From Phyllobacteriaceae bacterium (GTDB lineage Bacteria > Pseudomonadota > Alphaproteobacteria > Rhizobiales > Devosiaceae), in NCBI GenBank assembly GCA_012799265.1, contig JAAZLP010000117.1:1-18346 (forward strand): DNA of 18,346 nucleotides, read 5' to 3'. The number at the start of each line of letters is the position of its first letter. The first letter of the stretch is position 1. This document shows positions 1-7,057 of the stretch, piece after piece. Under the pieces are notes generated by a model. That model was not told the origin of the DNA and made no database searches. It saw only the letters and a list, made by a program, of their open reading frames with translations. Position numbers and translations under genes: made by a program.

Positions 1-322
1 GCAGCCAGCCTTTCTCGCGGCCGAGCACCTTGAGCTGGGTGCCTTGGGGCAGCGTCATGATCAGTGGCCCGGTCGTGCTCGGCGTGTGGCGGACATTGAG
101 CGCAGCGACATTCACATATCGCGGGGCACTCAGCGGGACAGGGGCCGGTGCTGGCTTGGCAGTGGGTTTGGCGTGCGTGGAGGCGACTGCGGCCGGTCGG
201 GCCGTCGCCGCTGGACTGCGATCCAGATTGCCGGCGATCCCGAACTGGTAGATGCTAAAACCGATGACTCCCAGGAACACCAGCCCAACTAGATTGGAAC
301 CCTGCTTTTTCTTCCTGGCCAC
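1..322 (-). CDS. Membrane-anchored SH3-domain protein (partial, C-terminus beyond window)
   Basis: Reading the minus strand from a GTG at 322 gives an open frame that runs off the left edge (107 residues visible). Residues 1-8 are basic (VARKKKQG), residues about 10-29 form one hydrophobic segment, then comes an Ala/Pro-rich linker (about 35-60). From about residue 63 a bacterial SH3 fold starts, with the typical pattern YVNVAALNVRHTPST, then GPLIMTLPQGTQLKVLG and KGWL. The start is supported by GAGG about 8 bases upstream. Bacterial SH3 domains usually bind cell-wall or protein ligands, so an N-in single-pass protein displaying an SH3 domain in the periplasm is likely. Function beyond that is unknown. 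It follows the ankyrin gene with a 61-base gap and may be co-transcribed. Confidence 0.8.
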   Translation of the reverse strand, partial: MARKKKQGSNLVGLVFLGVIGFSIYQFGIAGNLDRSPAATARPAAVASTHAKPTAKPAPAPVPLSAPRYVNVAALNVRHTPSTTGPLIMTLPQGTQLKVLGREKGWL

Positions 323-383
323 GACTCACACCTCGCTAGGCGAGCATTGTGGGCGAGGGGAGTTAATGGGGGGTGGAGGAAGC

Positions 384-1016
384 CTATTCGCCCTCCAGCA
401 TCTCCACGATCTCGGCAAACCCACGCGTCCTGGCGTGTTCAAGCGCCGTACGGCCCTGGGCGTCGGGGATGTTCTTATCCGCGCCGGCGTCCAGCAGTTG
501 TCTGACGATGCGCTGCGCGGTGGGGCCGCCGTCGGTAAGGATCACGGCTTCAAGCAGGGCGGTCCAGCCGAGATTGTTGACGTGATCGATGTCGACCCCT
601 GCCTCGATAAGGAGCGCGACCGCTTCGGGATGGCCCTTTTCGGCGGCCGGGATGAGGGCGGTGCCGCCAAAGCGATTGGTGCTCGTGAGGTCTGCGCCAT
701 GGTCGAGAATGAGGCGGAGGATGTCGACGCGGCCTTCCGCGCCGGCGACAAGATAGGGGCTGTCGTCGATGGCGTCCTTGGCGTTGACATCGGCGCCGGC
801 GGCGAGGAGCAGGCTTGCGGCCTCAAGATCGTCGTTCCAGACGGCCACCAGAAGCGGTGTCTGGCCGCGCCCATTGCGCTCATCGACAGGGTCGCCGTTT
901 GCCAGCGCCTGTTGCAGGGCCGCGATATCCCTGCCTTCGACGGCGGATAGAACCGAAGCGTTCGCATGACCTGTGAGCATCAGCGCCAGAACTCCCGCCA
1001 GAACCAGTTTTTGCAT
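384..1016 (-). CDS. Secreted ankyrin-repeat protein
   Basis: 210 residues. The N-terminus (MQKLVLAGVLALMLTGHANA) is a good Sec signal peptide with cleavage expected after about residue 20, so the protein is probably periplasmic. The rest is ankyrin repeats of about 33 residues: roughly 23-50, 51-83 (GQTPLLVAVWNDD...LLLAAGADVNAKD), 84-116, 117-149 (FGGTALIPAAEKGHPEAVALL), 150-186, and a short last one from 187. Ankyrin repeats mediate protein-protein contacts; no catalytic domain is present. The frame is open upstream to 1079, but the ATG at 1016 is preferred because the signal peptide begins there and an AAGG/GGGG purine stretch precedes it. The partner is unknown. It sits between two other small exported or membrane proteins on the same strand. 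Confidence 0.88.
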   Translation of the reverse strand: MQKLVLAGVLALMLTGHANASVLSAVEGRDIAALQQALANGDPVDERNGRGQTPLLVAVWNDDLEAASLLLAAGADVNAKDAIDDSPYLVAGAEGRVDILRLILDHGADLTSTNRFGGTALIPAAEKGHPEAVALLIEAGVDIDHVNNLGWTALLEAVILTDGGPTAQRIVRQLLDAGADKNIPDAQGRTALEHARTRGFAEIVEMLEGE

Positions 1017-1075
1017 TTGTCCGCCCCGCCTTGATGTCCACCAGCAGACCGGAGGGAAACGGCGGAAGCGTGGCA

Positions 1076-1387
1076 TCAATCCCGAACGATAATGGTCCGG
1101 TCGGAGCAGCTATCGAAGTTGAGCCGCAGCTCGCCGCCGTTTTCGAGCATCACCACCGCCAGCATAGGCCCGCACCCGGAAGTAATGGAAAGACGCCTCT
1201 CGGCGCCCGGGGCGAGGGCGTCCAGGCTGCCGCCTAGATTGTCCTCGATAGGCTCGCCGGCCGCATCGAGCGGGTAAAGGCTGATCCCGGCGACGGTGAG
1301 GCTCGATTTGTTGACTAGATCGAGCTCGAAGGCCTGCGCGGCGAGCGGCAGGATGAAGATGGCGGCGGCAAGTATGATGGGTCGCAT
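1076..1387 (-). CDS. Small secreted protein, function unknown
   Basis: 103 residues. Residues 1-19 (MRPIILAAAIFILPLAAQA) form a clear signal peptide. The mature part of about 84 residues starts FELDLVNKSS and has alternating hydrophobic and polar residues suggesting a small beta-rich domain. There are two cysteines (72 and 94) that could form a disulfide in the periplasm. AGGA lies about 9 bases upstream of the ATG at 1387, which decides this start over longer in-frame extensions. I do not recognise a named family with confidence. It lies 59 bases before the ankyrin gene on the same strand, so co-transcription is plausible. A 6-bp inverted repeat lies about 33 bases upstream. Confidence 0.75.
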   Translation of the reverse strand: MRPIILAAAIFILPLAAQAFELDLVNKSSLTVAGISLYPLDAAGEPIEDNLGGSLDALAPGAERRLSITSGCGPMLAVVMLENGGELRLNFDSCSDRTIIVRD

Positions 1388-1419
1388 GTCTGCTGTCCTG
1401 CAAACGGAACTTTTATGGA

Positions 1420-1436
1420 GAGAACTATTCGTTCTC
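1420..1436. promoter_or_regulatory. Short inverted repeat upstream of the small secreted protein gene
   Basis: GAGAAC, five bases (tattc), GTTCTC: perfect 6-bp arms. It lies 33-49 bases upstream of the ATG at 1387, where an operator or a promoter-proximal site would be expected. No matching regulator can be named. Confidence 0.3.
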
Positions 1437-1487
1437 AGAAATGCTGAAGTCCAGTGAGATTTATTTGTCGTTGCTGGTTGAGGCGAA

Positions 1488-1512
1488 TGGAGCGGTCCTG
1501 TAGGCCGCTCCA
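1488..1512 (-). terminator. Hairpin just after ddh
   Basis: TGGAGCGG (1488-1495) and CCGCTCCA (1505-1512) form a perfect 8-bp GC-rich stem with a 9-base loop. It begins 6 bases past the ddh stop codon. No T-run follows on the minus strand, so it is either a weak intrinsic terminator or a 3'-end stabilising hairpin. Confidence 0.45.
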
Positions 1513-1518
1513 GTTGCA

Positions 1519-2502
1519 TTACAGCAGCTCGGCACGCAGCGCTTCTGCGCTTTTGGGAGAGAGCAGGCCGGGGGCGACGTCAAATACGGTATGGGCCCCA
1601 TAATGGCCCATGGCATGAAGACGATAAACGGCGCGCGCATAAGCCACGAGGACGCTGGCGGTAAACTCGGGATTGCTGTCGAGCTTGAGGCTATATTCGA
1701 TGACCTGGCTCTGTGTGTCAGATGTGTTGCCGCTGCGGATGACAAAGCCGCCATGCGGCATGGCCGCGTGGTCCCGCGCGAGCTCTTCGGCCGTAATGAA
1801 GGTTACGCTGGTGTCGTACTCATCGAAATAGTGCGGCATGGCGACGATGGCCTCGCGCACCTGATCGGCATCGGCACCCGGCTCCAGCACAACGAAGCAG
1901 TCGCGCTGGTGCTTTTCCCGCGTCGAGAGCACCGGGCGGGTGCCGCTACGCACGCGCTCCACGGCGTCCTTGATGGGCCTTGTATATTGGACGGCGTTAG
2001 CTACGCCGGGCAGCTTGCGGACGGCGTCGGAGTGGCCCTGGCTGAGGCCATCACCCCAGAAGGTATAGGTCGCACCATCCGGCAGAAGCGCTTCGCCGAG
2101 CACGCGATTGATCGAGAACATGCCGGGGTCCCAGCCGGCCGAAATCACAGCCGCATGCTTGCTTGCGCGTGCGGGCGCATCGACGGCCGCGAAGTGCTCT
2201 GGAATGCGTGCATGGGTGTCGAAGCTGTCGACGATGTTGAACGACGCAACCAGTTCGGGCGACTGGCGCGGCAGGTCCTCCTTGGAGCCGCCGCAAAGGA
2301 TAAGCACGTCGATGGCGTCCTTATGGGCCAGGAGATCATCCATGGTGTGGACGGGCGTTGCAGCATCACGGGGGGTGATGGTGTGCGGCGGTCGGCGGGT
2401 GAAAATCCCTGCAAGCGCCATATCAGGATTTTTGCTCACCGCCGCTTCAACGCCGCGCCCCAGATTGCCATGTCCCACGATGCCGATACGAATGACCGCC
2501 AC
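1519..2502 (-). CDS. ddh: meso-Diaminopimelate D-dehydrogenase
   Basis: 327 residues, close to the family norm of about 320-326. The enzyme (EC 1.4.1.16) reductively aminates L-tetrahydrodipicolinate to meso-2,6-diaminopimelate with NADPH and ammonia. This is a one-step shortcut in lysine and peptidoglycan precursor synthesis in the cytoplasm. Visible motifs match the Corynebacterium enzyme: the NADPH-binding GHGNLG (10-15), SAGWDPGMFSINR (121-133), FWGDGLSQGHSDAVR (148-162), MPHGG (248-252), and LKLDSNPEFTAS (272-283). The GTG at 2502 is chosen because GGAG lies 7 bases upstream and the Rossmann strand (VIRIGIVG) starts right after it. A longer frame from 2532 adds residues without homology. 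The neighbours are not lysine genes. A VanX-like dipeptidase lies about 4 kb away. Confidence 0.93.
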   Translation of the reverse strand: MAVIRIGIVGHGNLGRGVEAAVSKNPDMALAGIFTRRPPHTITPRDAATPVHTMDDLLAHKDAIDVLILCGGSKEDLPRQSPELVASFNIVDSFDTHARIPEHFAAVDAPARASKHAAVISAGWDPGMFSINRVLGEALLPDGATYTFWGDGLSQGHSDAVRKLPGVANAVQYTRPIKDAVERVRSGTRPVLSTREKHQRDCFVVLEPGADADQVREAIVAMPHYFDEYDTSVTFITAEELARDHAAMPHGGFVIRSGNTSDTQSQVIEYSLKLDSNPEFTASVLVAYARAVYRLHAMGHYGAHTVFDVAPGLLSPKSAEALRAELL

Positions 2503-2661
2503 TTCCCTGCTCCACAATATCCGGCCTCGCATGCCGGAGAATCACAAACTCTCAGCTGTAACAGGATGAGGCAGGATGCCAATGTGCCGTTTGGAGCGCG
2601 GGCCCATAGTCCAAGGGTCTCACCCGGAGTTGACGCGGTGCGCGCTTGACCGCGAGGTGGT

Positions 2662-3309
2662 TTGACCTATCTCTGCGCCATGCCGCCAAAAACCAAGAAA
2701 CCGCCGGAAGATCTGCCGCTGGTGCAGGAATGGACGCTGCCACTTGCCGCGACGCTCGGTTCGGATGTGCGCGCCAAGGGCATATTGCTTGAATTACGGG
2801 CCCGCCTGCCGCTGAAGCAGCGCAAGCGCCTCGATATTCGCGGCCTGGTGCTGGCGCTTCGCATGGCCGAAGATGAGGCCGCCGAATTTGAAAAGGCGGG
2901 AAGGATCGTCACCGATGCGCTGGTGGGGATTGATGCCTTGCCGGTTGTCCCGCGCGAGATCGAGGATATTTTGTCCATCAAGACCAGCGAGCGGCATCGC
3001 TGGCTCAAGGATGGGCGCCTGGTGAGCGTCGGCACGCGCACGGTGAAACTGCGCGGCAGAGCGCGGAAAATCACCTTCCACGTCTTTGATCCCCGCATGG
3101 TGGAAGACCTGCTCAATCGAGATCAGGTCGAGAACTGGCGCGAGGAAGATGCGCTCGCCACAGCCGAAAAGCGGCGGCAGGCGGCTTGGAAAGCCAAGCT
3201 CAAGCGCGAGGAAAAGAAGAAGCCGAAGGCGATCTCCGATGTCGATCCCGACGCAGCGGCACTGCGCGGCTGGGAAGATTTCATGCGCGAGGGGCTTCTG
3301 CACGATTAG
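2662..3309 (+). CDS. Unknown cytoplasmic protein with a possible HTH-like region and a charged C-terminus
   Basis: 215 residues from a TTG at 2662, with GAGG four bases upstream; a start at ATG 2680 (209 residues) is also possible. I do not recognise the family. There is no signal peptide or membrane segment. Residues 1-90 look helical and basic/acidic. Residues about 97-150 (VPREIEDILSI...RHRWLKDGRLVSVG...FDPRMVEDLL) resemble the helix-turn-helix plus wing layout of excisionase/MerR-like DNA-binding domains; this is inference from pattern only. Residues 160-190 are a highly charged, probably coiled helix ending in a Lys-rich stretch (KLKREEKKKPK). The gene stands alone on the plus strand, and its stop codon lies in the loop of a strong hairpin. 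Confidence 0.75.
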   Translation: MTYLCAMPPKTKKPPEDLPLVQEWTLPLAATLGSDVRAKGILLELRARLPLKQRKRLDIRGLVLALRMAEDEAAEFEKAGRIVTDALVGIDALPVVPREIEDILSIKTSERHRWLKDGRLVSVGTRTVKLRGRARKITFHVFDPRMVEDLLNRDQVENWREEDALATAEKRRQAAWKAKLKREEKKKPKAISDVDPDAAALRGWEDFMREGLLHD

Positions 3310-3324
3310 ATGCAAAGCCCCTCG
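3288..3324. terminator. Strong hairpin spanning the end of the preceding gene
   Basis: CGAGGGGCTT (3288-3297) pairs perfectly with AAGCCCCTCG (3315-3324). Inside it TGCA (3299-3302) pairs with TGCA (3311-3314), leaving one bulged C and an 8-base loop that contains the stop codon at 3307-3309. It lies between convergent genes. There is no T-run on either side, so it may be a barrier or stabiliser rather than a classical terminator. Confidence 0.55.
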
Positions 3325-3332
3325 CTTGGCGG

Positions 3333-4328
3333 TCAGGCGGTTTTGGACCGACCCTCGCGGACAATGCCGATAGCAGTGAGCACGATGCCGATGACGATCC
3401 AGACGCCGAGCGTGATGGCGGCCATGGTCGATCCTGCCCAGTCGAAATAGGCGGCCGAGCGAACCAGCGTGCCGGTGGCGCCCGGCGGCAGCAACTGACC
3501 GAACAGCCCAAGGCCACTGGGCAGCCAGGCGCCGGTGGTGGCGATGCCGGCCAGCGGATTGCCGAGGAACATCATGGCCATGGCGCCAATGGTGAAGCCC
3601 TTGCCGCCAAAGACCTGCTGCAGGCCGGCCAATGGTAGCGCCATGGCGGCAATGCCCAGGGTCATGGCGACGGCAACCGGCCAGAAAGCGCCGACAATGC
3701 TACCGAACCAGAACTGCAGCACGGCAGCGACGATAACGCCGCTGGCGATCGAGGTGAGCACAATGCCCGTCAGGCGCAGCGTGTTGGATTTGCCGAAAGC
3801 CGACTTGAAGGCCACGACAGGCACGATGCCGCCAAAGACCAGCGGGAAGGTCAGCCCGCCGATGCCGATGCCCGATGGGTCGGCGGCCGGGAGCGGAACG
3901 ACGTCGGTAACAGTAAGAGCCTGACCGTTCTCGGCCGCTAGCCTTGTGGCCGTTGCGGTGACCGTGCCCGAAATGGCCGTCGAGCCCGCGCTGGCAACCA
4001 TGGCCTCCATGCCCGCATCCGAGACCACAAGACCGCCCACGACCTCCTGCGCCTTGATGGCAGCTGCAAGCGCGTCCGCGCTTTCATAGGTCTGAGGAAT
4101 GAAGGCCCCCGGCATGGTGGTACCGAGGCTGTGTTGGACTTGTGCAATGGACCCAGTGTCGCCGACGAGACCCAGCGGCAGATCATGCGGACCGCTCTTG
4201 AGTGAGGGCAGGATGAAAAGCGCCAGCAGCACTACCAGAATGGCGCCAAGCCCTGCAATCAGTGCAGCGAGCATGGCGAGGGGCGGAAGGGAGCGCTTAG
4301 CCGGCGCCTGGGCAGGGGTGGTTGTCAT
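3333..4328 (-). CDS. YhgE/ABC-2-permease-like membrane protein
   Basis: 331 residues. A cytoplasmic N-terminus (1-15) is followed by TM1 (about 18-41), an extracytoplasmic domain (about 43-155) and five more hydrophobic segments at about 157-174, 183-205, 212-236, 244-265 and 302-322. This layout (one TM, a large external loop, a five-helix bundle) is that of ABC-2-type permeases and YhgE/Pip-like proteins. The segments HDLPLGLVGD and LLPPGATGTLVRSAAYFDWAG also fit that group. No ATPase partner gene is adjacent, so transport by an ABC mechanism cannot be claimed. The substrate is unknown. The gene is divergent from the FAD-binding pseudogene, and the shared intergenic region carries an 18-20-bp palindrome. 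Confidence 0.75.
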   Translation of the reverse strand: MTTTPAQAPAKRSLPPLAMLAALIAGLGAILVVLLALFILPSLKSGPHDLPLGLVGDTGSIAQVQHSLGTTMPGAFIPQTYESADALAAAIKAQEVVGGLVVSDAGMEAMVASAGSTAISGTVTATATRLAAENGQALTVTDVVPLPAADPSGIGIGGLTFPLVFGGIVPVVAFKSAFGKSNTLRLTGIVLTSIASGVIVAAVLQFWFGSIVGAFWPVAVAMTLGIAAMALPLAGLQQVFGGKGFTIGAMAMMFLGNPLAGIATTGAWLPSGLGLFGQLLPPGATGTLVRSAAYFDWAGSTMAAITLGVWIVIGIVLTAIGIVREGRSKTA

Positions 4329-4436
4329 TTATGGCCTGTGGAAGGGGTGCGGGACGACCCGTTCAGAACGCCGTCCTCTCTCTGGCACCGCACATGGCGC
4401 GGCCACAGACACAAGAAAAGGGACAGATTGTCACGG

Positions 4437-4456
4437 CGGTTTCCAGATGGAAACCG
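4437..4456. promoter_or_regulatory. Perfect palindrome, candidate operator
   Basis: CGGTTTCCA, GA, TGGAAACCG: 9-bp perfect arms around a 2-base centre. A third half-site TGGAAAC recurs at 4467-4473, 19 bp (about two helical turns) after the one at 4448. The site lies in the divergent region between the YhgE-like gene and the flavoprotein. The spacing suggests a dimeric regulator that could bind cooperatively. The regulator is unknown. Confidence 0.45.
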
Positions 4457-4467
4457 GCTTCAGAACT

Positions 4468-4494
4468 GGAAACTTTTTGGTCTTCCGGTGCGTT
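4468..4494 (+). promoter_or_regulatory. Possible EcfG-like (general stress sigma) promoter
   Basis: GGAAAC (4468-4473), 17 bases, CGTT (4491-4494). This approaches the alphaproteobacterial EcfG pattern GGAAC-N16/17-CGTT, but the -35 has an extra A. It lies about 32 bases before the TTG at 4526 and overlaps the third TGGAAAC half-site. Weak evidence. Confidence 0.25.
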
Positions 4495-4525
4495 TTGAAG
4501 CAAAGCGTCAATTGAGGGCAGAAAA

Positions 4526-6144
4526 TTGCCATCGAAAAAAAACTGCAGTCATCGGCACCGGGCCGACGGGAATCTACGCGCTCAAATTTCTGGTAGAGAT
4601 GGAGGGGGCAGACTCGGTCACCTTGTTCGAGAAGGGCGACGATGCCGGTGTCGGCATGCCCTATTCGCCCGAAACGGCCAGCAAGGCCGTGTTGGCCAAC
4701 ATAGCCTCCATCGAAATCCCGCCGGTCACCAGTACCTATCTGGACTGGCTTGAGGAGCAGGACCCCGATCTACGGCATCGACCCTGACGACCTGGATGAA
4801 CGCATGTTCACGCCAAGGCTGCTGCTGGGCCAGTATTTCCGAGCGCAGTTTCTGGAGCTCGTTGATCTGGCGCGGGCACGGGGCATTGCCATTGATATCC
4901 ACGAGAAGACGGAGATCACCGATATCAGTCGCGACGGGCAGGGCATCATGTTGCGTGATGGGTCCGGAGGGCAGTGGAGGCCTTTCGACCGGGCGATCGT
5001 TGCCACCGGCCACACCTTTGCGGGCGAGGAAGAGGCAACGGACAGCTACTTCCCCAATCCCTGGTCCGGCCTGATCGACGCCGAGATCGCCGCGACGACG
5101 GTGGGGATCATGGGCACCTCGCTCAGCGCGCTGGACGCAGCCATGGCGATTGCCAACCAGCATGGCAGGTTCCGCCGGAAAGGCGGAGAGCTGGTCTATG
5201 TTCCCCAGGACGCCGAGGGCCTCAAGATCACTATGATGTCCCGCCAGGGCCTGCTGCCTGAAGCGGATTTCTACTGCCCCATTCCCTATGAGCCCCTGGC
5301 CCATATGACTGAGGAAGCGCTTGCCGATGCGGTTGTGGCTGATGGAGTACTCGACGCCGTTTTTGCGCTTTTCAAGACCGAACTCGCCGAGGCGGACCCT
5401 GTATATGCAGCGGAGATCGAGCTTGATGGTTTGACGGCAGACACCTTTGCCGCGGCCTATTTCGAGGATCGGCTGAAGCACGATCCATTCCGCTGGGCGC
5501 GGGAAAATCTCGAAGAGGTCGAGCGCAACAAGCGGGACGAGAAGACGGTGCCTTGGCGCTACGCGCTCCTGCGTATGCACGAACAGGTGGAAACGCTGGT
5601 GCCTGAATTTTCAGACGAGGATCGGGAGCGCTTTGCCAAAGGTTTGAAGCGCGTCTTTGTCGATAATTACGGGGCGGTGCCGTCCGAATCCATCCGGCGC
5701 CTGCTGGCGCTGCGGGATGCCAGAATCCTCGATGTGGTAGCGCTGGGCGATGACTATGAACTCGACCATGACGGCGACACCACCTTCATCACTTTTGAGG
5801 GCGGCAAGCTCGAATTCGACGTCTTCGTCGATGCGCGCGGGCAGCGGGCACTCGACACCGAGCATCTGCCATTCCCCAGCTTAAAGAGGGACCTGCTGGC
5901 CGATGGTCAGGAGGTGCCAGAGGTTGCCGACGACTACAGCCTCACCGGTCCCAAGGCAGCAACGCGTCGGATTTATCTCGCCGCCATCCCCTATCTCATG
6001 CACGACCAGCCCTTCTGTCAGGGCATCACGGCTGCTGCCGATATCGCCAGGGAAATCGCTGCAAGCTGCGCCAGGGCGAAAGCCCGCGACGAAGCGCAGG
6101 AGGAGGCCGAGGCCTATCGCGTGCGCCGCTATCGCACGGCCTGA
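4526..6144 (+). pseudogene. FAD/NAD(P)-binding oxidoreductase, frame-disrupted
   Basis: Two reading frames together make one flavoprotein of the NAD_binding_9 type. The first (to stop 4787) carries the FAD-binding AVIGTGPTGIYALKFL and TLFEKGDDAGVGMPYSPE, then breaks off after TYLDWLEEQDPDL. The second frame (open from 4750 to 6144) picks up at YGIDPDDLDERMFTPRLLLG and continues intact, with a second Rossmann motif VGIMGTSLSALDAA near 5100 and a basic C-terminus. The join near 4760-4775 needs a net change of frame. It is not at a homopolymer, and relatives as I recall them have a few more residues there, so a small deletion fits. The start is also odd. The best ribosome site (GAGGG, 4514-4518) serves a TTG at 4526, which is out of frame with AVIGTG by exactly one base of an A8 run (4535-4542). 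A weaker in-frame TTG is at 4512. Assembly error remains possible. The substrate is unknown. Confidence 0.75.
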
Positions 6145-6149
6145 TTACT

Positions 6150-6911
6150 TCAGGGACGGGCGGCGACGACGAAGTCGAAATAGGTGTCAGGGAAGGGCTC
6201 ATTGCGCAGCGTGTAGTGCCACCACTCTTCCTGATAGGCCGCAAAGCCGTGGCGATCGAGCAGGTCTTTAAGCTTGTTGCGATTGGCTTCGGCTTCGGCG
6301 CTGATGCCCTTGGCACCATGATGCGCGTGATCGTCAAAGCAGTCATAGCCTGTGCCAAATTCCAGCGTGCCTTCGGCAAAGCGCTCGGGCAGCACGCAGT
6401 CCACCAGCGCATCGCCGGATGACCAGCTTACTTCGGGTGCGTCGACCGGCTCGATGGCGAGATCGACTGTACTGCCGCGGCTATGGCCGGAACGTTCAGC
6501 GATGTAGCCAAGCTCGAACAGCAGTGCTTTGTCGACACGCGGATAAAATTCGGCCTGCATGGCGAGATCATCGATATCTCGCGCCCAGTGCGCGAAGTCG
6601 GCGACGGCGCGGGCAGGGCGGTAGCAATCATAGATGCGGAAGGTGAAGCCTTCTTCGGCGAGTTCAGCAGCGGCGGCCCGCAAAGCCTCGGCGGCGGGAG
6701 CGGACAAAACGCACTCGGCAGCCTCATAACCCACGATCGGGCGACCGACGAAATTGTGCTCGCCGGCATAGCGCATGTCCTGCCTGATGTCGGGAGCGAC
6801 ATCGCGCAGATAGACGAAGCCATCGGGCAACTCGCCGGCATGAGTAGAGTGAGCGGCTACTAAAAGAATGGCCGCGGCCCCGGAAATTCTCGGCAAGATC
6901 TTGAGGCGCAT
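6150..6911 (-). CDS. Secreted D-alanyl-D-alanine dipeptidase, VanX/DdpX family
   Basis: 253 residues. A basic start and a hydrophobic stretch to about residue 25 (ending STHAG) act as a signal peptide, so the enzyme is probably periplasmic. M15-type zinc peptidase residues are present: Arg98 in YRP (transition-state Arg), SGHSRGSTVD (141-150) supplying ligands His143 and Asp150, and EWWH (229-232) supplying the catalytic Glu229 and ligand His232. The family hydrolyses D-Ala-D-Ala; in Gram-negatives the DdpX role is recycling the cell-wall dipeptide as nutrient, and in VanX it removes the vancomycin target. There are no van-type neighbours, so resistance is not suggested. The ATG at 6911 with GGAG 8 bases upstream is chosen over the longer frame from 6938. 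It is divergent from the LOG gene. Confidence 0.88.
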   Translation of the reverse strand: MRLKILPRISGAAAILLVAAHSTHAGELPDGFVYLRDVAPDIRQDMRYAGEHNFVGRPIVGYEAAECVLSAPAAEALRAAAAELAEEGFTFRIYDCYRPARAVADFAHWARDIDDLAMQAEFYPRVDKALLFELGYIAERSGHSRGSTVDLAIEPVDAPEVSWSSGDALVDCVLPERFAEGTLEFGTGYDCFDDHAHHGAKGISAEAEANRNKLKDLLDRHGFAAYQEEWWHYTLRNEPFPDTYFDFVVAARP

Positions 6912-7057
6912 TGGTATTCTCCGAGGTGCTGCTCGCAACCAGTCCTGACAACAAAAGATTTAGACGCGGTTTATTGCTCACCGATGCGCCAGCACCTTGC
7001 TCCTATGCTCCCGGCTGGTTATTGCGGGGGCCTGTTTCGGTCGATGAGGACTTCACC

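Noticed and set aside
332..344. CTCGC-TAG-GCGAG palindrome before the SH3 gene as an operator
   Set aside because: Only 5-bp arms in GC-rich DNA; it overlaps the ribosome-site region and is likely by chance.
252..950. Long plus-strand ORF opposite the ankyrin gene
   Set aside because: It is antisense to a gene with clear signal peptide and ankyrin repeats; its length reflects high GC content.
1591..2649. Plus-strand ORF of 352 codons opposite ddh
   Set aside because: ddh on the minus strand has all family motifs; the plus frame has no recognisable domain.
6150..6911. Vancomycin-resistance gene
   Set aside because: The VanX-like enzyme is alone, has a signal peptide, and lacks vanH/vanA-type ligase neighbours; a recycling role fits better in a Gram-negative.
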